Part shown: positions 27,613 to 35,882 of the stretch, piece by piece
How the letters are laid out: each line of letters starts with the position of its first letter
How positions within the stretch are numbered: position 1 is the first letter of the stretch
Notes under the pieces: model-generated
Told to the model about the DNA's origin: nothing
Seen by the model: only the letters and a program-made list of their open reading frames with translations
Databases searched by the model: none
Made by a program: the position numbers and the translations under genes
Assembly: GCF_019933235.1 (NCBI RefSeq)
Contig: NZ_CP082945.1
Location: 8,035,501-8,099,500, forward strand
Reading direction: 5' to 3'
DNA length: 64,000 nt
Origin: Streptomyces angustmyceticus
GTDB lineage: Bacteria; Actinomycetota; Actinomycetes; Streptomycetales; Streptomycetaceae

Positions 27613-29199
27613 ATGTACGACGGCCCCCTCGACAATCCCCGCTCTCCCGGCCTGCGCCGCCGCGGCTTCCTCGCCGCGGCCGGTGGTGCGGCCGGACTCG
27701 GCGCCCTGGCGCTCACCGGATGCACCGGCCCCGCCGGCGCAACCGCCGGCGGTGGCGGCACGCCCCGCCGCGGCGGGAAGCTGCGCGCCGCGTTCGCCGG
27801 GGGCGGCGCGAGCGAGACCCTCGATCCGCACCGGGCAAGCCTCTTCGCCGACGCGGCCCGCGCCAAGGCCCTCTTCGACAAGCTCGCCGACTTCGGGGCC
27901 GACCTCGCCGCCGAGCCGCGCCTCGCCGCGTCCTGGGAGCCGAACGACCGACTGGACCGCTGGACGGTGCGACTGCGCAAGGCGTCCTTCCACAACGGCA
28001 AGCCGGTCACCGCCCGCGACGTCCTCTACAGCTACCGCCGCATCGCCGACCCCCACCAGGCGTTCCGCGCCAGGGCCTCGCTGGAGCCCCTCGACCTCGC
28101 CGCGAGCCGGGCTCCCGACCAGCGGACCGTCGAGTTCGCGCTGAAGCGGCCGACCGCCGAATTCCCCAACCTGCTGGCCGCGTTCGGCGCCTACATCGTC
28201 CCCGACGGCGCACAGGACTTCGACCACGAGCCGGTCGGCAGCGGCCCCTTCCGCTTCGTCTCCTTCACGCCGGGCCGCTCGGCCCTCTTCCGGCGCAACG
28301 ACGCCTACTGGGACGGCGCGCCCCACCTGGACGAGCTGGAGTTCCTGGTCGCCAACGAGGAGTCCGCGCGCCTCGACTCGCTGCTGGGCGGCCAGGTCGA
28401 CTACGCCCACGAGCTGACGCCGACGACGGCCCGCGCACACGAGGGCAGGGGCCAGATCGAGATCGTACGGCTGCGCAACAGCGCCATGCAGTCGTTCGCG
28501 ATGAAGACCGACCGCCCCCCGTTCGACGACAAGCGGGTGCGCGAGGCGTTCTTCCTCCTCGCCGACCGCAAGGAACTCGTCGACGGCGCGCTGTCCGGCG
28601 CCGGGGAGATCGGCAACGACCTGTTCGGCAAGGGCTACGAGTACTACGCGGACGGCCTGCCGCAGCGCGAACCCGACCTGGACCGGGCCCGCCACCTGCT
28701 CAAGCAGGCCGGCGCGGAGGGACTCCGGGTCACCCTCGACACCTCCGCCGTCGCGGCCGGCTTCACGGAGGCCGCCGCCATCTTCCGCGACCAGGCCGCC
28801 AAGGCCGGAGTGCGGGTGAAGGTGGCGATGGGCGGCAAGGACAGCTACTGGCAGGACACCCTCGACTCCGGAACGCTGTGCTGCTACCGCTCCGGCGCGA
28901 TGCCCATCGAGTCGCACTTCTCCCAGCGGCTGCTGACCGCCTCCACCACCAACGCCACCCAGTGGCGGCACAAGGACTTCGACGCGCTCTACCAGCAGGC
29001 CCAGTCCACCAGGAACACGCAGGACCGGGCCGCCGTCTACGCGCGCATGCAGCGCCGGCTGCACGCCGAGGGCGGCTTCCTGGTCTGGGGCTTCGCCGAC
29101 TGGATCCTGGGCACCGCCCGCACCGTCCGCGGGGTGGCGCACCGGGCGCCCGCGAACACGCTCGACTGGGCCCGCTTCGACAAGGTGTGGCTCGCGTGA
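27613..29199 (+). CDS. Peptide/nickel-type ABC substrate-binding lipoprotein
   Basis: A 528-residue family-5 solute-binding protein starting at ATG 27613. The signal is a Tat lipoprotein signal: twin arginines in LRRRGFLAAAGG, then ALALTGC with the lipidated Cys. The mature part has the SBP_bac_5 order: GGKLRAAFAGG, LAASWEPNDRLDRWTVRLRKASFHNGKPVTARDVLYSY, and PVGSGPFRFVSFTPG. It opens the uptake section of the operon after a 72-bp gap. Relatives bind oligopeptides, nickel or opine-metal complexes (CntA). Tat export fits folding in the cytosol, possibly with a ligand. Confidence 0.9.
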   Translation: MYDGPLDNPRSPGLRRRGFLAAAGGAAGLGALALTGCTGPAGATAGGGGTPRRGGKLRAAFAGGGASETLDPHRASLFADAARAKALFDKLADFGADLAAEPRLAASWEPNDRLDRWTVRLRKASFHNGKPVTARDVLYSYRRIADPHQAFRARASLEPLDLAASRAPDQRTVEFALKRPTAEFPNLLAAFGAYIVPDGAQDFDHEPVGSGPFRFVSFTPGRSALFRRNDAYWDGAPHLDELEFLVANEESARLDSLLGGQVDYAHELTPTTARAHEGRGQIEIVRLRNSAMQSFAMKTDRPPFDDKRVREAFFLLADRKELVDGALSGAGEIGNDLFGKGYEYYADGLPQREPDLDRARHLLKQAGAEGLRVTLDTSAVAAGFTEAAAIFRDQAAKAGVRVKVAMGGKDSYWQDTLDSGTLCCYRSGAMPIESHFSQRLLTASTTNATQWRHKDFDALYQQAQSTRNTQDRAAVYARMQRRLHAEGGFLVWGFADWILGTARTVRGVAHRAPANTLDWARFDKVWLA

Positions 29200-30149
29200 C
29201 CGGCCTGCGGTCATGGCTGGTGCGCCGGCTGCTGCTCGGCGCCGGGCAGACCGTCGCGGTCGTCCTGCTGGTCTTCGCCCTCACCGAGGCGCTGCCCGGC
29301 GACGCCGCGGTGGCCCTCGCCGGAGACCAGCCCGACCCCGGACGGATCGCCGCCCTCCGCGAGACCCTGCACCTCGACCGGCCCGCCCCGGTCCGCCTGG
29401 GGGAGTGGGCGGCAGGGCTGCTGCACGGGGACCTCGGCACCTCGCTGACCTCCGGCCGCCCGGTCACCTCCTACCTCGCCGCCGGCTTCGGGCCGACCCT
29501 GCTGCTCGCCGCGCTCACCCTCGTCCTGCTGGTGCCGGCCGCCGGCGGCCTCGGCGTGCTGGCCGCCCGCCACGAAGGACGGCTCCCGGACAGGCTCATC
29601 AGCGCGGTCACCCTGGCCCTGTACGCCGTACCGGAGTTCGTCCTCGGCGTGCTGCTGGTCGCCGTCCTCGCGCTGCGCCTGGGCTGGCTGCCCCCGACCG
29701 CCGTCGGCTACGGCGACGACCTGCTCGCCCACCCCGCGGCGCTGGTGCTGCCCGTCCTGGTCCTGCTGGCCCGGCCGGTGTGCTCCCTGACGCGCCTGGT
29801 CCGCGCCGGCATGATCGACGCGCTGGCCTCGCCGTACGTCGCCCACGCCCGCCGCTACGGCGTTCCCGGCACGCGCATCCGTTACGCGCACGCCCTGCCG
29901 CACGCCCTGGGGCCCGCCGCCCAGCAACTCGCCCGCACCGTCGACTGGCTGCTGTGCGGCGTCATCGTCGTGGAGGCCCTCTTCGTGATCCCCGGACTCG
30001 GCACCGTCCTGATGAACGCCGTGACGGAACGCGACATCCCCGTCCTCCAGGGCCTGGCCGTCGTCTTCGGCTGCACCGCCGTCGTCCTCAACCTGGGCGC
30101 CGACCTGGTCACCCACCGCTTCGTGCCCCGGACAGGGGAGGCGGCATGA
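29196..30149 (+). CDS. ABC importer permease 1 (DppB/NikB type)
   Basis: A 317-residue permease, GTG 29196, four-base overlap with the binding-protein gene. An N-terminal helix (LLLGAGQTVAVVLLVFALTEALPGD) is followed by the periplasmic segment that ends DLGTSLTSGRPVTSYL. The inner-membrane permease core has LVLPVLVLLARPVCSLTRLVRAGMIDALASPYVAHARRYGVP, which contains the EAA-loop-like coupling region, and VEALFVIPGLGTVLMNAVTERDIPVLQG. It forms the translocation path with permease 2. Confidence 0.9.
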   Translation: MTGLRSWLVRRLLLGAGQTVAVVLLVFALTEALPGDAAVALAGDQPDPGRIAALRETLHLDRPAPVRLGEWAAGLLHGDLGTSLTSGRPVTSYLAAGFGPTLLLAALTLVLLVPAAGGLGVLAARHEGRLPDRLISAVTLALYAVPEFVLGVLLVAVLALRLGWLPPTAVGYGDDLLAHPAALVLPVLVLLARPVCSLTRLVRAGMIDALASPYVAHARRYGVPGTRIRYAHALPHALGPAAQQLARTVDWLLCGVIVVEALFVIPGLGTVLMNAVTERDIPVLQGLAVVFGCTAVVLNLGADLVTHRFVPRTGEAA

Positions 30150-31186
30150 CCCCGCGGCCGACCGGCCGACGCCGGCGCTTCACCCTCGCCCTGCTGCTCC
30201 TCGCCGTACCGCTGCTGCTCGCCCTGCTCGGGCCGCTGTGCGCGGGGGAGCCGGGGCCGCGCGCCGCGTCCTTCACCACCGGCGGCGGCCACTGGGCCGG
30301 CACCGACTTCGTCGGCCGGGACGTCTGGCGGCAGGTGCTGCTCGGTGGCCGCCCCGTGATCCTGACCGCGCTCGCGGCGACGGCACTGGCCTACGCGGCG
30401 GCGCTGCCCCTCGGCCTGGCCGGCGCGCTGACCCACCGCCGGTGGCTGGAAGAGCTGTTGATGCGCCCCCTGGACGTCCTGCTCGCCGTGCCCTCGCTGC
30501 TGGTCGTCCTGCTGGTGGCGGCGGTCCTGACGCCCGGCGCCGGCGGGCTCGCGCTCCTGGTGGCGCTGGTCAGCATCCCCGACGCCGCCCGCACCGTCCG
30601 GGCCGCCGTCGCGGAGGCGGCCGCCTCGCCCGCGGTCGAGGCGCTGCGGATGCAGGGCGAGACCTGGTGGCGGATCGCCGTCGGCTACGCCGGCCGTTCG
30701 GCCCTGCGCACCCTCGCCGCCGACGCCGGGGTGCGGCTGACCGGCGTGCTCTACCTGGTGGCCACGGCCGCGTTCCTCGGCGTCGGCGCCGCACCGGACG
30801 CCGCCGACTGGGCGGTGATGGTCGACCGCAACCGGACCGGCATGTTCGTCCAGCCCTGGGCCGTCGCGCTGCCCGCCGCCTTGATCATGGCCCTGACCAT
30901 GGGCACCAACCTGCTGTGCGACGCCGCACTCGGCAGCGGCGGCGCCCGGCGACGGGGCCGGGCGGACCGGGCAGCGCGGCCGGACCGACCACCAGGTTCG
31001 GACCGACCGGACCGATCACCACGACCGGACCACGCGTCAGGGCCCTCGCACCCTGCATCACGGGCCGACCATCTGCCCGGCCCGCGCCTTGACCACCTGT
31101 CTGCCCCGCGTCCCGACCACCTGCCCGCCACCGACGACGCCACGGCGGCCCCCGGGACGGGGCGTACCGAGAAGAGCAGCCCATGA
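30146..31186 (+). CDS. ABC importer permease 2 (DppC/NikC type) with odd C-terminal tail
   Basis: A 346-residue permease, ATG 30146. The membrane core ends near residue 262 and shows FVGRDVWRQVLLGGRPVILTALAATALAYAAALPLGLAGA and the coupling loop VEALRMQGETWWRIAVGYAGRS. The last 80 or so residues are soluble and low complexity, with repeated Pro/Arg/Asp/His units (PDHAS, ADHLPGPRLDHLSAP, PDHLPATD). Such a His-rich tail is not usual in the family; it could bind metal or be slippage-generated filler. Four-base overlap with the ATPase gene. Confidence 0.87.
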   Translation: MTPRPTGRRRRFTLALLLLAVPLLLALLGPLCAGEPGPRAASFTTGGGHWAGTDFVGRDVWRQVLLGGRPVILTALAATALAYAAALPLGLAGALTHRRWLEELLMRPLDVLLAVPSLLVVLLVAAVLTPGAGGLALLVALVSIPDAARTVRAAVAEAAASPAVEALRMQGETWWRIAVGYAGRSALRTLAADAGVRLTGVLYLVATAAFLGVGAAPDAADWAVMVDRNRTGMFVQPWAVALPAALIMALTMGTNLLCDAALGSGGARRRGRADRAARPDRPPGSDRPDRSPRPDHASGPSHPASRADHLPGPRLDHLSAPRPDHLPATDDATAAPGTGRTEKSSP

Positions 31187-32865
31187 ACGCCACCGACGCC
31201 GCCCACGTCCGAGACCTCCGCATCGAGATCGACGGCCGGGCCCTCGTCGACGGCGTGAGTCTCCGGGTGCCGCCCGGCAGGATCACCGCCCTGATCGGCG
31301 CCTCCGGCAGCGGCAAGACCACCACCGGACGCGCCCTGCTCGGCGAGTATCCGCCCGGCGCCGTGGTGACCGGCCGGGTGAGCGTCCCCGACGGCCTCAT
31401 CGGCTACGTACCGCAGCACCCCGCCACCGTCCTCAACCCCGCCCGGCGGATATCCGCCCTCCTCCAGGACATCGCCCGCACCCAGGTCCGCCACCTGCCC
31501 CGCCGCGCCCGCCGCGCCGCCGTCCGGCAACGCGTACTGCGCGCGCTCGACCAGGCCCGGATCCCCGACGGCGAATCCCTGTTGCGCCGCTACCCCCACC
31601 AGCTCTCCGGCGGCCAGCAGCAGCGCCTCGTCCTCGCCCAGGCCCTCCTGACCGGCGCCACCACCCTCGTCGCGGACGAACCGACCACCGGACAGGACGC
31701 ACTGACCAAGCAGCAGATCGCCCGCCAACTGGCCGCCCTGGCCCGCCAGGGCCGCGCGATCCTGCTCCTGAGCCACGACCTCGACGTGGTCCGTGCCCTG
31801 GCCGACGACGTCCACGTCCTGCGCGCCGGCCGCATCGTGGAGTCCGGCCCGCCGGATAGGCTCCAGCGCTCCCCACAACACCCTTGGACCCGCGCCCTGT
31901 TCGCCTACACCACCGCCACGGACACGGCCATGGAATCGGCCAACGACGCGGACGCAGCGACGCAGACAGCCACGGACACAGCCACGGATACGGACGCCAC
32001 CGCCCCCCGCCAAGCCACCGCCCCCGAAACGACCCCCGCCGCCCCGAACCCCGTCCTCCACGTGCGGGCCCTCACCGCCCGCCACGGCAGGACCACCGTC
32101 CTGCACCCCGCCGATCTCTCCCTCCCACCGGGCTGCTCGGCCCTCGTCGGCCGCTCGGGCAGCGGCAAGACGACCCTCGCCCGCTGCCTGGCCGGCCTCC
32201 ACCGGACCTACGACGGAGAAGTCCTGCTCGACGGGGCCGCGTTGCCCCGCAGCCTCCGTGACCGCACCCGCGCACAACTGGCGGCGGTGCAGTACGTCTT
32301 CCAGGACGCCCGCGCCGCCTTCGACGAACACCGCCCGGTCCTCGACCAGGTGAGCCGCAGCGCCGTACGGCTGCGCCGGGTCCCCGCCCCCGAAGCACTG
32401 GCCGACGCCGAGCGCACCCTGAGCGCCCTCGGCCTGGACGGCGGCCTCGTACGCCGCAGGCCCGCGGAGCTCTCCGGCGGCGAACTCCAGCGCGCCGCCC
32501 TGGCCCGCGCACTGCTGGCCCGCCCCAGGGTCCTGATCTGCGACGAGATCACCTCCGGCCTGGACACCGTGGCGCGCCGGACCCTGCGCACCGTCCTCAC
32601 CGGCCTCCAGCGGACCCACCCGGACCTGTCCCTGCTTCTGATCACCCACGACCCCGACACCGCGGCCCTGGCCACCCACACCGCCGTACTCGACCGGGGC
32701 CACCTCGTCGAACAGGGCCCGACCCCCCAACTCCTCACCGCGCCCCGGCACTCCCTCACCACCGCACTGCTGCGACCCGCACCCGATCCGAACGCCGCGT
32801 CCAGGGCCGGCCATCCGGATCGTCCGGATCATCCGCTCGTACACGAGGACTGCCGATATGTTTGA
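31183..32865 (+). CDS. ABC importer ATPase, fused DppD-DppF
   Basis: A 560-residue protein with two full ABC domains. Domain 1 has Walker A GASGSGKTTTGRALL, signature LSGGQQQRLVLAQALL, and Walker B TTLVADEPTTGQD. Domain 2 (after a Thr/Asp/Ala-rich linker at about 245-290) has GRSGSGKTTLARCLAG, LSGGELQRAALARALL, and VLICDEITSGLD. Fusion of the two ATPases that are separate in Dpp and Nik systems is common in Streptomyces. It completes an importer: one binding protein, two permeases, one double ATPase. The stop lies inside a TTTGATCAAA palindrome. Confidence 0.92.
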   Translation: MNATDAAHVRDLRIEIDGRALVDGVSLRVPPGRITALIGASGSGKTTTGRALLGEYPPGAVVTGRVSVPDGLIGYVPQHPATVLNPARRISALLQDIARTQVRHLPRRARRAAVRQRVLRALDQARIPDGESLLRRYPHQLSGGQQQRLVLAQALLTGATTLVADEPTTGQDALTKQQIARQLAALARQGRAILLLSHDLDVVRALADDVHVLRAGRIVESGPPDRLQRSPQHPWTRALFAYTTATDTAMESANDADAATQTATDTATDTDATAPRQATAPETTPAAPNPVLHVRALTARHGRTTVLHPADLSLPPGCSALVGRSGSGKTTLARCLAGLHRTYDGEVLLDGAALPRSLRDRTRAQLAAVQYVFQDARAAFDEHRPVLDQVSRSAVRLRRVPAPEALADAERTLSALGLDGGLVRRRPAELSGGELQRAALARALLARPRVLICDEITSGLDTVARRTLRTVLTGLQRTHPDLSLLLITHDPDTAALATHTAVLDRGHLVEQGPTPQLLTAPRHSLTTALLRPAPDPNAASRAGHPDRPDHPLVHEDCRYV

Positions 32866-32884
32866 TCAAACTCTCCTTGATCAA
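32861..32884. promoter_or_regulatory. Two TTGATCAA palindromes before the RibD-like gene
   Basis: Two copies of the 8-bp palindrome TTGATCAA (32862-32869 within TTTGATCAAA, and 32877-32884) are spaced 15 bp centre to centre. They fall at the end of the ABC ATPase gene and 20-40 bp upstream of the next start. They may be an operator or promoter region of the reductase-like gene. Confidence 0.5.
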
Positions 32885-32903
32885 CATCGCGAAGGACCAC
32901 CGC

Positions 32904-33482
32904 ATGCGCAAGCTCACGTACTTCGTCGCCTCGACGGTGGACGGGTTCATCGCCTCCCCCGACTCCGAACACACGATGTTCGCCGAGGGGGAAGACCATG
33001 GTGCATGGGTGCTGGAGCGCATGCCGGAGACGGTCCCCACGGCCTATCGGCACCTCGTCCCGGGGCTCTCCGAGACCGAGAACCGGCGTTTCGACACGGT
33101 GCTGATGGGCCGCGGCACCTATGAGCGCGGTCTGCGCGACGGTGTCACCAGCCCGTACGGCCATCTGCGCCAGCACGTCATATCCAGGGGTCTGGCAAGC
33201 GTCCCGGACCCCGCGGTGGAACTCGTCTCCGGGGACCCCCTGGAGTTCGTACGCGCACGGAAGAAGGAAGAGGGGCTGGACATCTGGCTCTGCGGTGGCG
33301 GCAAACTCGCCGCCTCGCTCCGGGACGAGATCGACGAACTCATCGTCAAGATCAACCCGGTCGTGATCGGCTCGGGTGTCCCGCTCTTCGACTCCGCCTA
33401 CTCGCCGCAGCGCTACCACGCAGTCACGGGCCAGGTCTTCGACAGCGGCGTCACGATCATGACCTACGCCCAGCGCGGCTGA
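32904..33482 (+). CDS. Dihydrofolate reductase/RibD C-terminal-like protein
   Basis: A 192-residue member of the RibD-C/DHFR-like family starting at ATG 32904 with GAAGGA upstream. Motifs are KLTYFVASTVDGFIASPDSE at the N-terminus, FDTVLMGRGTYERGL, LDIWLCGGGKLAASLRDEIDELIVKINPVVIGSGVPLF. These are NADPH-dependent reductases of unknown substrate, common in Streptomyces as single genes. It follows the importer ATPase by 38 bp, but a palindromic site between them suggests separate control. Confidence 0.88.
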   Translation: MRKLTYFVASTVDGFIASPDSEHTMFAEGEDHGAWVLERMPETVPTAYRHLVPGLSETENRRFDTVLMGRGTYERGLRDGVTSPYGHLRQHVISRGLASVPDPAVELVSGDPLEFVRARKKEEGLDIWLCGGGKLAASLRDEIDELIVKINPVVIGSGVPLFDSAYSPQRYHAVTGQVFDSGVTIMTYAQRG

Positions 33483-33542
33483 CCCGCCGTGCAAGCTCAG
33501 CGTGCGGCCGCAGGAAGGTTGACGCACTCCGAACGAATCGGC

Positions 33543-34832
33543 CTACCCGTGCTCCTCATCCACCAGCCGCAAGGGCAGCGACTTCAGCCCGTTGATGAAG
33601 TTCGACACCAGGCGCCGTGGCCGCCCGGCGAGTGTCAGGGCCGGCAGGAGTCCGCTCGTCTCCTCGTACAGCACCCGTAGCTGCAGCCGGGCGAGGTGTG
33701 CGCCCAGGCAGACGTGCGGTCCGTCGCCGAACGAGACGTGGGGGTTGGGGGAGCGGGCCGGGTCCAGCCGGTGCGGGGCGGGGAAGGCGCGCTCGTCGTA
33801 GTTCGCCGAGCCGTGGAAGACGACCACCTTCTCGCCGGCGCGGATCCGCTGCCCGGCCAGCTCGGTGTCGCGCACGGCGGTCCGGCGGAAGCTGAGCACC
33901 GGCGCATGCCAGCGCAGCAGTTCCTCCGCGCACGCCGCCGTCCCCACCGCGCCGGTACGCAGCCCGTGGTAGGTCTCGGGGTGCTGTGCCAGCGCCAGCA
34001 GGCCGCCGGGTGCCGCGCTGCGTACGGTGTCGTTGCCCGCGATGGTCAGCAGGAAGAAGAACATCTCCAGCTCGGACGTGGCCAGTTCGTCGTCCGAGGC
34101 CAGGACGGTCATCACGTCGTCGCCCGGATGCCGTCGCTTGTGAGCGGCCAGTTCGCGCGCGAAGGCGAACATGTCCTGCAGCATCGCCGGGGAGCGCGGG
34201 TCGGCGGGCCGGCCGTCCGGACCCGGTGCGGCCGGGCCCGACTCGTCCGGGTCCTGATACCCGATGACGCGCCGGGTCCAGTCCAGCAGCAGCCCGCGCT
34301 CGGTGGGCGGCACACCGAGCAGATCGGCGAGGTTGAGCAGGGTGAAGTCGTCCGTGACGTCGGTGACCAGGTCACGCACCCCGTTCCCCGCCCGTGCGGC
34401 GTCGACGGCCGCGGTCAGCAGGCCACGGGCCCGTTCGCGTACCGCCGTCCCGAACCGCTCGACGCGGCGCGGGGTGAAGGCACGGCTGACCAGGCGCCGC
34501 AGCCGCCCGTGGTCCGGGGGGTCCTGATTGAGCATCATGCGGCGGATGAACGGCAGATCGGCCGGGTCGGGATCGCGGATCTGGGTGGCGCCCAGGCGGG
34601 AGGAGAAGGTGCCCGCGTCCTTGAGGACCCGTACGACGTCCTCGTGCCGGGTGACCGCCCAGAAACCGGGGCCGGCGGGCCAGCCGAGCACCTCGTGCTC
34701 CTCCTGCCAGGCCACCGGGTGCCGGTCGCGCAACAGCCGGTACGCCGCGTGCGGCAGACCGTCCGCGTAACCGCGGGGGTCGAAGACGTCCGGGACGTCC
34801 GGCCGGGCGGCACTCCCCACGGGCGCGGTCAT
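33543..34832 (-). CDS. Cytochrome P450
   Basis: A 429-residue P450 starting at ATG 34832. The I-helix reads TIAGNDTVRS (265-269 AGNDT), ExxR is E304-R307, and the heme loop is FGDGPHVCLG with C375. The Asn-Asp pair in place of the usual [HE][ED] is typical of bacterial P450s acting on steroids, fatty acids or terpenes (CYP124/125/142-like style). RRMMLNQDPPDHGRLRRLVSRAFTP is the usual C-helix. It is translationally coupled to the upstream hydrolase by an ATGA overlap; no ferredoxin is adjacent. Confidence 0.92.
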   Translation of the reverse strand: MTAPVGSAARPDVPDVFDPRGYADGLPHAAYRLLRDRHPVAWQEEHEVLGWPAGPGFWAVTRHEDVVRVLKDAGTFSSRLGATQIRDPDPADLPFIRRMMLNQDPPDHGRLRRLVSRAFTPRRVERFGTAVRERARGLLTAAVDAARAGNGVRDLVTDVTDDFTLLNLADLLGVPPTERGLLLDWTRRVIGYQDPDESGPAAPGPDGRPADPRSPAMLQDMFAFARELAAHKRRHPGDDVMTVLASDDELATSELEMFFFLLTIAGNDTVRSAAPGGLLALAQHPETYHGLRTGAVGTAACAEELLRWHAPVLSFRRTAVRDTELAGQRIRAGEKVVVFHGSANYDERAFPAPHRLDPARSPNPHVSFGDGPHVCLGAHLARLQLRVLYEETSGLLPALTLAGRPRRLVSNFINGLKSLPLRLVDEEHG

Positions 34833-35623
34833 CCGGCGCCGGGTCCGTCGCCGTCGCCGTCGGCGCGCAGGAAGTCCTCCACGGCCCGGATCAGCTCCAG
34901 CGGTGTTTCGTCCATGGCGTAGTGCCCCGCCGAGCCGATCTCGACCAGCTCGCTGTTGGCGTACCACCGCATCCACGTCGCCCGCGCCAGTTCGGCGGTC
35001 AGCGCGGGATCCAGCGCCCCGGTGACGGCCAGCGCGGGCACCGCCGCCCCCTCGACCTCGGCGGCGAACGTCTCCCCGGACCAGGAATCCAGCCAGGCCC
35101 GGAACGCCTTCGCGTCGCTGCACCGCAACGAGCGCCGCACCATCCGGTCCAGCCAGGCGGCCGGGCGCCGCCCGCCGGTGGTGAGGTCGATGATGGCCCG
35201 TCGGTTCTCCGGCGTGTGCGCGGCCGAGGAGAACAGCTCCCACTGCTCGGGCGGCAGCGGCAGCCCGGAGGCGGGGACCGGCGAGATACCCACGAGCCTG
35301 CGCACCCGCAGCGGGGCCGCGGCCAGCACCCGCTGGACGACACTGGCACCCATCGAATGGCCGACCACCGAGAACCGGTCCCAGCCCAGCAGGTCGGCGA
35401 GCGCCAGCACATCGGCCGCGCCCTCGCCCGAGGTGTACGCGCCGGCCGCGTCCCTGGCCTCGCCGTACCCCCGCAGATCCACCAGCGCGTACTGGAACGC
35501 TTCCTGGTCCAGGTCCGGCAGGAGCGGGTCGAAGGCGGACCGGTCGGCGAACCAGCCGTGAACGGCGATCACCTTGTGCGATCCCCGGCCGTGCAGGGCA
35601 TGAGGCAGTACGAAGGAAGTCAC
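34829..35623 (-). CDS. Alpha/beta hydrolase coupled to the P450
   Basis: A 264-residue hydrolase. I prefer GTG 35623, which has GGAG five bases upstream; an earlier in-frame start at 35704 would add 27 residues without a good ribosome site. VIAVHGWFADRSAFDPLLPDL is the oxyanion region, FSVVGHSMGASVVQRVL the nucleophile elbow, ALDPALTAELAR carries the likely acid, and SAGHYAMDETPLELI the catalytic His. The four-base overlap with the P450 suggests a two-step conversion such as oxidation and ester or lactone hydrolysis. Confidence 0.88.
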   Translation of the reverse strand: MTSFVLPHALHGRGSHKVIAVHGWFADRSAFDPLLPDLDQEAFQYALVDLRGYGEARDAAGAYTSGEGAADVLALADLLGWDRFSVVGHSMGASVVQRVLAAAPLRVRRLVGISPVPASGLPLPPEQWELFSSAAHTPENRRAIIDLTTGGRRPAAWLDRMVRRSLRCSDAKAFRAWLDSWSGETFAAEVEGAAVPALAVTGALDPALTAELARATWMRWYANSELVEIGSAGHYAMDETPLELIRAVEDFLRADGDGDGPGAG

Positions 35624-35882
35624 GCGCACTCCAGTGTGTGACGAACTTGCCGACGGCCAACGGCCACGTCCGACCACAGTGGCCATAACCTCCCCGCCCC
35701 GCAAGGGCGCCCCGGCCCCGGCACGCCCCGCCCGAGCAGGTGTTCCCGCCGGCAGGCACCGCTCCGGGGGGACGCCTTCCGCCGCGCCCCACCGGCGCGG
35801 ATGACCGACCGCGCGCCCGGCGCCGCGCCGTGGTTACGATCGGCAGGACAGGTGGGGGCCGTCAGCGCATGAGGTGGACGCC

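Noticed and set aside
26434..29214. 926-residue minus-strand frame
   Set aside because: Shadow of the methyltransferase and binding-protein genes; glycine/valine-rich with no motifs.
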